Assembly: GCA_050299855.1 (NCBI GenBank)
Contig: JBNKWQ010000046.1
Coordinates: 310,001-374,000, forward strand
Length of the DNA: 64,000 nt
DNA from: Hahella sp050299855
GTDB lineage: Bacteria > Pseudomonadota > Gammaproteobacteria > Pseudomonadales > Oleiphilaceae
Direction: 5' to 3'
The notes under the pieces were generated by a model, which was not told the origin of the DNA, did not search any database, and saw only the letters and a list, made by a program, of their open reading frames with translations. Shown piece by piece: positions 17,201-26,130 of this stretch. Position 1 is the first letter of the stretch. Each line of letters starts with the position of its first letter. A program made the translations under genes and the position numbers.

Positions 17201-18443
17201 TGGCAGCCTCCATATTTTTTACACCGTAATCAACATCACATTCCAATTGCATATAGGCACAACGACGGCACATAAAGCCTTCCCATACTTCCAGCTGTTC
17301 GCGCTGCCGGATATTGTGATATTCAATAGTGAGCTCTTCGAAGAACGACCGCAGTCTATTGAGGTAGTCAGGGTGTTCCCGACCCCCGACCGGCCAATAG
17401 AGTGAATATATCGGTAATACTCCGATACGGGTTAGAAAATCTGCCCCTTCAATAGCCAGTTTGGCGGCTTCCTGCCACTCCATGCCATATTCCGGTTCCA
17501 ACTCAATGCCGGCCACCATGGCAGAGTACACCTTGCCACGTCCCCAAAGGCTGACAGCATATTTGAGTGAATTGATCCAGTTTTGATAGCCGACATAACG
17601 GTGTTTACCTGGGCAGACCTGACTGAAAAGCCCTTCAGAATAGACTTCGAGATTAAAGCAGACCGAATCCACCAGTTTCTCAGCGTGAAAGCGGTCAAGC
17701 TGGTCTGGTGGCAAAGCGCCGGATCCCAGCGATACAGGGATGCGATGCTGGACAATATCCTGCACAGCCCGCGCCAACTGTAAGAAACGTTCGCCTTCCT
17801 GTCGCCAGTCCGGCAGGGAGCCTCCCACCAGATAAATATGCCTGATATCGTTTTCCAGCAGGCAGGCGGAGAGAGTTTTCTGCATTCGTGAAAGTGTCGA
17901 TTCGGGAATTTCCAGCTGCCCGGATTTTTGTCCCAGGTGGGCAGTTCTTTGGTCCGGGGCTCCATATGCACAAAATGTACAGCGCATCGACTTACCGTCG
18001 TGCTTATGTAAAAAATATTCGCATCCGGGGGCAACATTGATTACAGCCATGTCGCCATGCAAACTCACTCCGGTGAGTCCGCTAGCCAACCCATCCACTT
18101 CGCCACTCATCCATTCAGGAAGTGGTTCAAAAGTCATATCAAGTGCAGGTGGATGCTGATCGTTTAGAAGCTGATAACCTGACTGCTGCGTACCTTGAAT
18201 ATGCCAGGCAGATTGTCCGCTGCCCTTGATTCGCACCAGGGTGCCGTCTTCCAAGGTCAGTAAGTAAGGGATAGGAACTTTGCTTTCGCCGGTAGGATTA
18301 GGTTCACCAGGTTGAAACCGATAGGGGTAAAAATTGGGAAACGCATGTTTTGCAGCTTCTCCCAAAGCGTTACTGTAACGAATACCATGGAACATTAGGT
18401 CTAGTTTAAGTTTGGCCTGCGGAGGTAGTGCAGATAACGGCAT
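17190..18443 (-). CDS. radical SAM protein with unusual cysteine spacing
   Basis: A 417-residue protein. I place the start at ATG 18443, because AAAGGGAG lies about 8 bases upstream; a longer frame to 18587 lacks such a site. RCTFCAYG at 154-161 is typical of the [4Fe-4S] site of radical SAM enzymes, but the position of the first canonical Cys (151) is Lys; the nearest Cys is 141, giving CX13CX2C. The C-terminus has another cluster of Cys (MCRRCAYMQLEC), perhaps for an auxiliary cluster. A glycine-rich YLVGGSLPDW-like strand follows the site. It is co-translated with the methyltransferase. Confidence 0.7.
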   Translation of the reverse strand: MPLSALPPQAKLKLDLMFHGIRYSNALGEAAKHAFPNFYPYRFQPGEPNPTGESKVPIPYLLTLEDGTLVRIKGSGQSAWHIQGTQQSGYQLLNDQHPPALDMTFEPLPEWMSGEVDGLASGLTGVSLHGDMAVINVAPGCEYFLHKHDGKSMRCTFCAYGAPDQRTAHLGQKSGQLEIPESTLSRMQKTLSACLLENDIRHIYLVGGSLPDWRQEGERFLQLARAVQDIVQHRIPVSLGSGALPPDQLDRFHAEKLVDSVCFNLEVYSEGLFSQVCPGKHRYVGYQNWINSLKYAVSLWGRGKVYSAMVAGIELEPEYGMEWQEAAKLAIEGADFLTRIGVLPIYSLYWPVGGREHPDYLNRLRSFFEELTIEYHNIRQREQLEVWEGFMCRRCAYMQLECDVDYGVKNMEAANAI

Positions 18444-18611
18444 TCCGATTTCTCCCTTTCTGCAGCGTCCATGATCAATGTTGATCTGGAGGGGGTTTCT
18501 ATATTTAATTATTATAAGCGGAAGTAACACGGCGGTGGTAAAACTGTATTCAGCTTGCAGCAGAATGGTCGCCATTTCAACTATCACAATCGACGTTTTG
18601 GAAGCTCGCTT

Positions 18612-19217
18612 ATGTCCAATGCCTCCAAATTGGCACTAACTATCATTATCGCGCTGCTAATCCCGATTATTCCATTCGTTATTGTTGGAGAACTTCCAGG
18701 CGAGCAATGGCTCTCTTCCAGGGATGAGCATGCACTGACTTTTGCCGTTGCCGGCACGCTATTACTATGCAGTGACGTACTGCTGCCTGTGCCGTCGAGT
18801 ATTGTGGGATCCCTGCTCGGAGCACGCCTGGGTTTTATGGAAGGCTTTGCCTGCATCTGGACAGGTCTGACTTTAGGGAGTTTGATCGGCTATGGTGTAG
18901 GGCTGCTGTGGCCGGGCCGAATCTCTGCAGATCTACCGGAAAATCCTACCCTGACAATGGTATTTCTAAGTCGTCCGGTACCTGTATTGGCAGAAGCCGT
19001 CTCTGTCGTTGCCGGTGCCGGCCGTATCGCTTTTTACCCCTTTTTAGTGGTCAGTATTCTAGGTAATGCCTGCTATGCAGCGGTCCTGGCTGCGAATGGC
19101 GCCTGGAGTGTGGGCTCTATGTGGACGGGACCGGGACTGATACTGCCTATGCTGTTGCCGGTAGTTTCCTGGGTGATCTGGCGAAGGCTAAAACCGCGCC
19201 ACTTAGTGAAATTCTGA
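18612..19217 (+). CDS. VTT/DedA-type membrane protein
   Basis: The protein has 201 residues from ATG 18612 and about five hydrophobic segments. The central part (DVLLPVPSSIVGSLLGARLGF, then GLTLGSLIGYGVG) has the proline/glycine re-entrant pattern of the SNARE-associated/VTT (DedA) family, members of which include lipid-carrier flippases. It is divergent from the radical SAM gene, with 168 bases between the starts. A substrate cannot be named. Confidence 0.7.
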   Translation: MSNASKLALTIIIALLIPIIPFVIVGELPGEQWLSSRDEHALTFAVAGTLLLCSDVLLPVPSSIVGSLLGARLGFMEGFACIWTGLTLGSLIGYGVGLLWPGRISADLPENPTLTMVFLSRPVPVLAEAVSVVAGAGRIAFYPFLVVSILGNACYAAVLAANGAWSVGSMWTGPGLILPMLLPVVSWVIWRRLKPRHLVKF

Positions 19218-19727
19218 ATCAGAATTATCGCTGGAATATCGATGTGTTCGATGTCGACTTGAATGCTTATTAAGTGTCTGGAAATTTTACAAAAAAGTTA
19301 TGGCGAGTTCCGGAAAGTTACTGCTTTGCCGCTCTGAAAAAAAGTTTTTTATTTTAAATCAATTGCATATCTACCATTGATGATTGGAGGTATATAAATT
19401 GCAGCGGTATAGATTCCTTTAGTCTTTTTTAGAAGATGAGTGCCTGATTAAACACAGGAAATACCGTGCCCGGTTCGAACCCCATAAAGGTCATGATTGG
19501 GAGTTATAAGTCCTGATAACTTGCGGACTAGATGAGACAACTCAGTGTTCGCTGTTTGGCATTCGCTTCTGAAGCTGTATTGATGTTTGGGTGGAAATTC
19601 AAGATTTGTTATTGCATTTCATGCGGTATCGTTCTTGGGCACAGGTTTTAATACACCGCGAACTTTAACTAATTAGAGGTTCATTGAAGTGCTCATGAAT
19701 GATCAACGATATCATTAGGAGTTGTAT
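19218..19727. other. 510-base spacer before the inositol synthase/ebo block
   Basis: No gene is seen. The stretch is AT-rich and precedes 20 kb of rightward genes, so it should hold the main promoter of the block. A GG-N10-GC element with TTGCA at the -12 side lies at 19389-19403, but its -24 side is poor and it would leave a 310-base leader. A palindrome GGTTCGAACC lies near 19471. No intrinsic terminator for the VTT gene is evident. Confidence 0.4.
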
Positions 19728-20969
19728 ATGAGCCTTCACTCTCCACATACTGCCAAGCGTACCGGACTATGGATTGCGGGAGCCCTTGGCGATATCGGAA
19801 CCACGCTCACGGTCGGCGCCCTTGGTATCAGGAAAGGCTTGGTCGGCACAACCGGGCTGGTATGTGAACTCCCCCCACTGAATCAACTTGATCTGATAGG
19901 CTTTTCTGAACTGGTCATTGGCGGTATTGATATCGTCAAGGGAAACGCCAGGGAAGCGGCGGAGAAAGTAGCGCTACGGTCCCGTACATTCGATGGTCGT
20001 CTGATCGATTCAATTGCAGAAGAACTGGATCAGGTATCCGGTAACATCCGTGTGGCCCCGGAAATGTTATGGAATCCGGGGGCCATTCTGTCCGACCATG
20101 AAGACTTGAGTATTTTACTGCAACGGCAGCGGGAATGGATCAGAGAATTCAAATCCCGCAATAATCTGGGGCATGTCGTTTTCGTTGATGTTACTTCCTC
20201 CGAACCCCAGGTTGCTCCTACTGAAGCACACAATAACCTCGAGTTATTTGCAGGTCTAATAGAGCAGAATGCCAAGAAACATGTATTGCCAAGTATGTTG
20301 TATGCCTATTCGGCACTCATGGAAGGCTGTTCTTACATCAATTTCACACCAAATACCGGAATCGGTATTCCTGCCTTGCAGACATTGGCCAAAGAGCAGC
20401 GGCTGCCTTACTACGGCAATGATGGCAAAACCGGTGAAACACTGATCAAAACCGCGCTGGCTCCGATGTTCGCCTGTCGCAACCTTGAGATTATGAGCTG
20501 GGAAGCCAACAACATGTTGGGGAATAATGACGGCAGGATACTAAACCGTCCGGAAAATCGGGCCAACAAAATTCGCAACAAAGCCGGTGTTTTGGAAAAC
20601 ATCCTTGGTTATAACCCTCACGGCGATGTTGCTATCAACTATGTACCCTCGTTGGGAGACTGGAAGACGGCTTGGGATTTTATACATTTCAAGGGGTTTA
20701 TGGATGTCCCCATGATGATGCAGTTTACCTGGCAGGGATGTGATTCAGTGTTGGCGGCACCCCTGGTATTAGACATGGTTCGTCTCAGTGAATTCGGTCA
20801 TCGGCATCATGAGTTTGGACCCCAAAAGCATCTGGCCTGCTTTTTCAAGACCCCGATGGAAGTCAAGGAAATGGCTCTGGGCCCTCAATATCAGAGGTTG
20901 CTGGACTATGCGCTCGATCACCTGAGACGTGCCAGTGTGCATGCCAAGTCTGTTGGTCCTGCAGCCTGA
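19728..20969 (+). CDS. myo-inositol-1(3)-phosphate synthase
   Basis: This NAD-dependent enzyme cyclises glucose-6-phosphate to inositol-3-phosphate. The 413-residue protein starts with a Rossmann glycine motif (GLWIAGALGDIGTT). It carries the family blocks YINFTPNTG, GKTGETLIKTALAPMF and SWEANNMLGNNDG. ATG 19728 has AGGAG six bases upstream and is preferred over TTG 19722. Most gammaproteobacteria lack this enzyme. It opens the block that ends with the ebo genes, which suggests that inositol phosphate or a related cyclitol is the substrate of that pathway. Confidence 0.9.
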   Translation: MSLHSPHTAKRTGLWIAGALGDIGTTLTVGALGIRKGLVGTTGLVCELPPLNQLDLIGFSELVIGGIDIVKGNAREAAEKVALRSRTFDGRLIDSIAEELDQVSGNIRVAPEMLWNPGAILSDHEDLSILLQRQREWIREFKSRNNLGHVVFVDVTSSEPQVAPTEAHNNLELFAGLIEQNAKKHVLPSMLYAYSALMEGCSYINFTPNTGIGIPALQTLAKEQRLPYYGNDGKTGETLIKTALAPMFACRNLEIMSWEANNMLGNNDGRILNRPENRANKIRNKAGVLENILGYNPHGDVAINYVPSLGDWKTAWDFIHFKGFMDVPMMMQFTWQGCDSVLAAPLVLDMVRLSEFGHRHHEFGPQKHLACFFKTPMEVKEMALGPQYQRLLDYALDHLRRASVHAKSVGPAA

Positions 20970-21006
20970 ATGCTGCAGATCTTAACCTGAGCGCGGTGTC
21001 TGCTAG

Positions 21007-21672
21007 ATGATTTTTAGCCGGGCAGTTTTGTTGACAATACTCGTCTCTTTGGGGGCCAGTGCCCTTTGGAGTACGGCAGATTTCCGAGTGACGCAGATGC
21101 TCCTTCATGCGGTGTTATTCCTTGGTGCTGGGCTGTTGTTTTTTCCCAGGCGTAGCGCCTCACGTCCGTCACCTTTGCTTGAAGCTCTTAAGTGGTGCGC
21201 CTGGGTTGCCGCGGGTTTTTATCTTTCCATGATATTGAAGCTGGACAACGTAAACCTCTATCAGATCGCATTGCTGGCATTGGGTTTGGGAACGGTGCTG
21301 CTTGCAAGTTGTACTGCCATCCTGGCATTGGATATTTATGGAACAGACAGACGCCAGACCGGTGTGGTGGTGCTTCCCATAGTGGCTGTGCTGACGGCAG
21401 CGCCATTATGGCTGGGCCCGTTTATCCTTCTTATGCCGGAAAATCAGTGGATTTCCTCAAGTATACTGGCACTCAGTCCTTTAACTTTTTTAAGCCTGTT
21501 AATTGATGCGGATTATCTGAGAATTGACTGGTTTTACCAAAACTCCCCATTTGGCGGCATGCGTTTCAGCTACCCGTCATTGGTGATACTCGCGCTGTGC
21601 TATGCATTCCTGATTGTCCTTTTGGCAGGTACCTGCCAGTATTATTTGCGAAGGAATGTATACAAACAATAA
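21007..21672 (+). CDS. polytopic membrane protein, unknown
   Basis: The protein has 221 residues with about seven hydrophobic segments, among them LLTILVSLGASALW, WCAWVAAGFYLSMIL, ALLALGLGTVLLASC, LPIVAVLTAAPLWLG and LVILALCYAFLIVLLAG. I do not recognise a family. It lies 37 bases after the inositol synthase gene and 36 bases before the toroid gene, so all three are probably in one transcript. Its ribosome-binding site is weak. Confidence 0.65.
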   Translation: MIFSRAVLLTILVSLGASALWSTADFRVTQMLLHAVLFLGAGLLFFPRRSASRPSPLLEALKWCAWVAAGFYLSMILKLDNVNLYQIALLALGLGTVLLASCTAILALDIYGTDRRQTGVVVLPIVAVLTAAPLWLGPFILLMPENQWISSSILALSPLTFLSLLIDADYLRIDWFYQNSPFGGMRFSYPSLVILALCYAFLIVLLAGTCQYYLRRNVYKQ

Positions 21673-21708
21673 CTAAAGAAACCTAAATAAAGGTCAGGAG
21701 ATTGAATT

Positions 21709-22791
21709 ATGAACCGTTTGCTTTTCCCTTTTTATGCCTTTCTATTGCTGTGTCAGGCGGTTTACGTTCAGGCCGCAGATGCGGTCGATAAAGATTTACT
21801 TGATAAAGCGAAGGCTGCTGCTGACGCCGGTCTGCACTACCTTCGCGGGACCCAATCCACTGATGGTTCCTGGTCGGGGTCTGTGGGCATCACGGCTCTA
21901 GCCCTAAGAGCATATCTTGAAAATCGCCGCAGTTATGACGAAGGTGATGGCCCATTTATTACCCGTCCTATCGAATTCATTCTGGGTCACACCCACAAAG
22001 ACGGTTCCATTAGCGAAACCAACAATAATCGCAATTACAACACCGCGGTATCCATTGCTGCGTTAAAAGCCACCAAGAACGCCAAATATGATGAAGTGAT
22101 AATGAACGGGCAAAGCTTTATTAAAGATCTTCAGTTGGATGAAGGTGATGGCTATGAGCCCACGCATAAATATTTTGGCGGTATAGGCTATGGTGGTGAT
22201 GAACGTCCTGATCTTTCCAATCAGTATCATGCTGTGGAAGCACTAAAACTGACAGGTGTTGATGCCAATGATCCTGTATGGGAAAAGGCGCTGGTTTTTA
22301 TCAGCCGTGCCCAAAACAACAGTGAAACCAATGATCAGCAATGGGCGGCCAACGACGGTGGTTTCACCTATATGCCTGGCTATAGCCCTCATGGAGAAAC
22401 TGGTTCCTACGGCGGTATGACCAGTGCCGGATTATTGAGTTTGTTGTTTGCCGGTGCAGACCGAAATGATCCCCGAGTCCAGGCAGCGTATAACTGGATT
22501 CGCGAAAATTATACCCTTGAGAACAACCCCGGGGCCAAGGATAACCAAGGTCTTTTCTACTACTACAACGTCTTTGCCAAAGCGATGCGGGCTTATGGCG
22601 AAAATGAAATTGAGGACGTAAAAGGTCAGAAACACAACTGGCGCAATGATTTGGTCCGTCAATTATTAAGTATGCAAGACAAGGATGGTTCCTGGGTTAA
22701 TCCGTATTCTTCGCGCTGGTGGGAAGGTGACCGAAACCTGGTAACCGCCTGGTCGGTCATTGCTCTGAATCAGGTGATCAATAAGAACTGA
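21709..22791 (+). CDS. secreted prenyltransferase/squalene-oxidase-repeat protein
   Basis: The 360-residue exported protein has a signal peptide ending near VQA (residue 23). The rest is an alpha/alpha toroid with repeats of the DGSW type: STDGSWSGSVGITALAL, KDGSI, NDGGFTYM, DKDGSWVNPY. The DXDD acid motif of squalene-hopene cyclases is not evident, so it is probably not an active cyclase. Similar proteins sit beside MoxR/VWA operons in Planctomycetes, as here. It is the second toroid protein in this window. GTCAGGAG precedes the ATG at a normal distance. Confidence 0.8.
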   Translation: MNRLLFPFYAFLLLCQAVYVQAADAVDKDLLDKAKAAADAGLHYLRGTQSTDGSWSGSVGITALALRAYLENRRSYDEGDGPFITRPIEFILGHTHKDGSISETNNNRNYNTAVSIAALKATKNAKYDEVIMNGQSFIKDLQLDEGDGYEPTHKYFGGIGYGGDERPDLSNQYHAVEALKLTGVDANDPVWEKALVFISRAQNNSETNDQQWAANDGGFTYMPGYSPHGETGSYGGMTSAGLLSLLFAGADRNDPRVQAAYNWIRENYTLENNPGAKDNQGLFYYYNVFAKAMRAYGENEIEDVKGQKHNWRNDLVRQLLSMQDKDGSWVNPYSSRWWEGDRNLVTAWSVIALNQVINKN

Positions 22792-22855
22792 GCCGGGACG
22801 GCGTTGGCATAGATAACTCAAAGGCAGGTGTTTCAAACTGGCAAACGGGTGTCAC

Positions 22856-24424
22856 TTGGGCGGTAGAGGCAAATCATGGGTTCTTATGCTGACGGCACTT
22901 TTTGTCATGGAAGGTGCCCTTGCCCAAACCCCGTTGGATGTTGAAATTAATCCACTTTGGAATGGTTATGTCCGAAGTGGATTAACGACAGTCTTCGACT
23001 TTGATATTCAGGTTCGGGAAGGAGGTATGGTCAGCATTCGCTTAGTCTCCCAGGACGTTGTTGTCGAACATCAGTTTCAGGCCGAAGCTAACTCTCGCGT
23101 CCTGCTTCACCTTCCTTTTCTTGTCAGAAAGGCGGATAGGGTTCAAATACAGATCTTGCTTAATGCCGATATAGTCGGGGAGGACTTGCTGTCACTAAAC
23201 CCACTTGCTCCACCGCAAAAGCTGATTGCTGTTTCAGTCCCTGTAGAAAATCGGCCGGACCTGGTTGCTGAACATCCGGATTTAATCATTGAGCAGATAG
23301 TAACGCTGCCTCGGAGCCTGGCCGGATATGAGACCGTTGATGCCCTGATCATCAGCCCTGAAAAAACCTCGATAGACAGACAGCAGTTCTGGCAATCCGT
23401 GCTCAGCTATGCTGCTACTTGCAAACCGCTTTATTGGCTGGGGCCTTCCACATCTTCGCTGATTCAATTTAAGAACCTGGCGGGCTGTGGCGGCCATAGT
23501 GTTCATAGGGTAGACACCCTTGCAGATGCTCTGGTTCATATTGAAAATCATCTATCAAGCCGACAACTTCCCGGAATGGCCGAGCTACTCCGATTTGACG
23601 ACATCGATGGAAATAAGCTGGCAAAAGTCACCGAATCCACAATTCTTCAGATTGCTTTCTTTCTGATAGTTTTTTTATTGCTGCTGGTTGTTGGCAGTCG
23701 CCATCGTCATGCCTATGCCGCCGTTATCATGATATCCCTTATATTTACAGGATTGGTGTTTGCACTTTGGTTTAACCGCCCGCCCTTGATAAAGATTTCC
23801 AGTTGGACAGAAATGAGCATTGGAGATCAGACGGGGCATTTTGTGGCATCGATTTTGGTCACTGGTCAGAGCTGGGGGGAGCATAGCATGGCGCTACCCC
23901 GACAGTTTGGTATGCCGGTATCCGACACTTCCTATCAAAATTATCGTTACTTGCCGAACCATCGGAGGCAAACGGTTAGCCAGGAACTTTCTGGTAATCC
24001 TGACCAACTGGGCTATGAAGGAAGCGCAGGGTGGGAATTGAATTTCCCCACCCGCTTGTTGTCCCAGCGTAGCTTCAGTTCGGCAGGGGTTATTCGCCTA
24101 ACTCCTCCTGTTAAGGTTTCCCTCAAACCGCAACTGGGGATAACCAATCACCAGACAAGTCCGATATCCGGTATTCGTCTGGTAACCGGTGGCATGAGGT
24201 TTTTTTTACCGACATTGCAGCCAGGGGAGCGGTGGACCTTGCCCGATACTACGCAAGAGTGGGGGCTGGACCAGGAAGACCGGTTGCTGCGAGCACGTCT
24301 GGGCGCGAATGAAACTGGAATACTGGTTCCCTACTCACTCGAAGATGCAGGCCTGATTAATAAAAGCATCAGCAGCACAGGCTGGTTATTGCTGCGCACA
24401 GATTCCGTGAACAAGGAGATGTGA
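22856..24424 (+). CDS. exported membrane protein of the MoxR operon, unknown
   Basis: The protein has 522 residues. A signal peptide (VLMLTALFVMEGALAQ) is followed by an extracytoplasmic region. Two hydrophobic segments lie near residues 264-305 (IAFFLIVFLLLLVVG and AAVIMISLIFTGLVFALW), and a beta-rich part follows. It occupies the place where BatD-like proteins occur in other MoxR operons, but I cannot show homology. The start is uncertain: TTG 22856 is the best available, without a clear ribosome-binding site. It ends directly at the ATG of the next gene (TGAATG). Confidence 0.6.
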   Translation: MGGRGKSWVLMLTALFVMEGALAQTPLDVEINPLWNGYVRSGLTTVFDFDIQVREGGMVSIRLVSQDVVVEHQFQAEANSRVLLHLPFLVRKADRVQIQILLNADIVGEDLLSLNPLAPPQKLIAVSVPVENRPDLVAEHPDLIIEQIVTLPRSLAGYETVDALIISPEKTSIDRQQFWQSVLSYAATCKPLYWLGPSTSSLIQFKNLAGCGGHSVHRVDTLADALVHIENHLSSRQLPGMAELLRFDDIDGNKLAKVTESTILQIAFFLIVFLLLLVVGSRHRHAYAAVIMISLIFTGLVFALWFNRPPLIKISSWTEMSIGDQTGHFVASILVTGQSWGEHSMALPRQFGMPVSDTSYQNYRYLPNHRRQTVSQELSGNPDQLGYEGSAGWELNFPTRLLSQRSFSSAGVIRLTPPVKVSLKPQLGITNHQTSPISGIRLVTGGMRFFLPTLQPGERWTLPDTTQEWGLDQEDRLLRARLGANETGILVPYSLEDAGLINKSISSTGWLLLRTDSVNKEM

Positions 24425-24901
24425 ATGCGGCCTGCAACCTTATTGGTCACTCCATTTGTCATATACTGCCTGCCGCTGGGGCTCTGGTGGTTGATCAGGC
24501 TGCGTTTGGCAGGAGATGCCTATGTGGATGCAAGTTTTGTCAGCAGGGAAGCTATTGAAGTTGGCCTGTTGTGTCATTTGACTATGATTGTTCTGGTGAT
24601 GCCTATCGTGTTACGAGACAAGCTTTCCCGACAGTGGCAAGGCATGGTGTTATTGCTGGTGATGCCGGGCGCATTATGGAGTCTATTCCTGCTGACCGGT
24701 GGACTGTCAACGGCGAGTTTGCTGAAGAGTTTGGAAATGGTCTCAGCGGCGATACTGCTTGCCTGGCTACTGATGTACTGCATTGTGCTGGCTGTTACTA
24801 CACATAAGAATCGTAGCCGCCTGTTTCCGTTGGTCCAGGCTGTGCTGGTGTTAGTCTTTTGGGGAAGCCGCCATGCTCTGCTGCAGTGGATAGGGGTCTA
24901 A
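24425..24901 (+). CDS. small membrane protein of the MoxR operon
   Basis: The protein has 158 residues and about five hydrophobic segments (LLVTPFVIYCLPLGLWW, LLCHLTMIVLVMPIVL, MVLLLVMPGALWSLFLL, AAILLAWLLMYCIVLAV, LVQAVLVLVFWG). The family is not recognised. It begins at the base after the previous stop codon, with AAGGAG about 5 bases upstream, and ends 5 bases before the next start. This tight packing supports an operon with the MoxR and VWA genes. Confidence 0.65.
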   Translation: MRPATLLVTPFVIYCLPLGLWWLIRLRLAGDAYVDASFVSREAIEVGLLCHLTMIVLVMPIVLRDKLSRQWQGMVLLLVMPGALWSLFLLTGGLSTASLLKSLEMVSAAILLAWLLMYCIVLAVTTHKNRSRLFPLVQAVLVLVFWGSRHALLQWIGV

Positions 24902-24906
24902 AGCTG

Positions 24907-26130
24907 ATGCCGGGCAATCCTGATATTGCGTTCGTTTCCGCTGGAGGTGACGTTGTCGCCCCTGAACATGTCATAAACCTGGTAAGGGATGCCAGGAGAC
25001 GTTTGTGGTTGCACGCATTACTCACTTCGATGGCACAAAACCTGTGGTATTTGGGGGGGATTGTTTTCGTATACAGTGCCTTTGCTTATTTGATCCTGCC
25101 ATTTAGCACCTTTGAGCTATTGCTAGGTGTTGCCCTGATAATAGGTGTCTACACAGGTTACTACCTCGTCAGGTGTTTTCCGCCTCTGGAGGAAGCTGCC
25201 AGGTTGCTGGATCAGGCCGGGCAGCATGAGGATATTTTCATGACGGCCTATGTTCTTATTCGGGATGAGGTGCCGGTGACGACTGCGGTGTCCAGGGTTG
25301 TTCGGGATGCGGAACTGGCTGCAGGAAAAATGGGTGAACTGGCCAATAAATTTCTGTCTTCAAAACGGCCTTCGTGGCCATTGATTCCATCCTGCATTCT
25401 CGGTCTTGCTATCCTGGTGACGACTTTTCCACATAGTAATACTGCGTTTATGGCGAATGAATCGAATTTGGATCTCCGGCGCCAAGTGGCACTGAATGAA
25501 GATGACGCTAATTTTGAGCCGGATCTGAACTTCGATATAGGAATGCCGTTTGAGCAGCAGGACTATCCTGACATGGAACACATAAGCTCAGCGTCCGTGG
25601 CGGGTACGCAGTGGCGGCAGGTTACTGATGATTTATCCGTTGAAAGTAAAGAGCCCGACACTGATGCAAAGATTTCATTGTCAGCGGTGGCGAAAAAAAA
25701 TAGACGTCAAGACATGTTGACCTCCGGTAGCTCGGATATGCCGGCTAATTCCATTCCAGATTCTGGCACCAACACGCAACCAATAGAACGTTTCCCAGTT
25801 CCTGCCGCCGGTCAACGTCCAGAGCAGTCGTCCTCAGATCCGGCATCTTCATCGACAAAATCTGATCCAGGGGAAGAAACGGGCGTGCAACATGAGATAG
25901 CCGACCTGGACGCCGTCCTTCATCAGGTCATGCGCCGGGGTCCTGAACTGCAAAGTCAGGCTGCCGATACTGAAGCGGTTACCGAGGAGGCAACCGAGCG
26001 TGCCTTACTGACCCATTCTGAGCCTGGAACTCCTGGAACTACGATCATAGCGCCATATCATGGCCGCTTTGACCCCAGTCTCAAACAATACATAAATCGT
26101 TATATGGAAATGATGGGGAACGACTCATGA
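24907..26130 (+). CDS. membrane protein with Ser/Pro-rich tail, unknown
   Basis: A 407-residue protein from ATG 24907. The first ~110 residues hold two hydrophobic segments (LGGIVFVYSAFAYLILP and LLGVALIIGVYTGYYLV), followed by a helical part (EEAARLLDQAGQHEDIF). A third hydrophobic segment lies near 165 (LIPSCILGLAILVTTF). The long remainder is polar and low-complexity, rich in Ser, Asp and Glu. The stop overlaps the MoxR start by four bases (ATGA). The position in the operon implies work with the MoxR ATPase; function unknown. Confidence 0.6.
   Translation: MPGNPDIAFVSAGGDVVAPEHVINLVRDARRRLWLHALLTSMAQNLWYLGGIVFVYSAFAYLILPFSTFELLLGVALIIGVYTGYYLVRCFPPLEEAARLLDQAGQHEDIFMTAYVLIRDEVPVTTAVSRVVRDAELAAGKMGELANKFLSSKRPSWPLIPSCILGLAILVTTFPHSNTAFMANESNLDLRRQVALNEDDANFEPDLNFDIGMPFEQQDYPDMEHISSASVAGTQWRQVTDDLSVESKEPDTDAKISLSAVAKKNRRQDMLTSGSSDMPANSIPDSGTNTQPIERFPVPAAGQRPEQSSSDPASSSTKSDPGEETGVQHEIADLDAVLHQVMRRGPELQSQAADTEAVTEEATERALLTHSEPGTPGTTIIAPYHGRFDPSLKQYINRYMEMMGNDS

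Noticed and set aside
18444..18587. Upstream extension of the radical SAM gene
   Set aside because: The added residues look like translated leader, and the internal ATG at 18443 has a strong ribosome-binding site.
19386..19404. GG-N10-GC element before the inositol synthase gene as a sigma-54 promoter
   Set aside because: The -24 side lacks TGG, and the leader would exceed 300 bases; chance matches of this kind are common.
19470..19483. CGGTTCGAACC resembling a tRNA T-arm
   Set aside because: No matching acceptor or anticodon stem is found around it; it is a plain palindrome.
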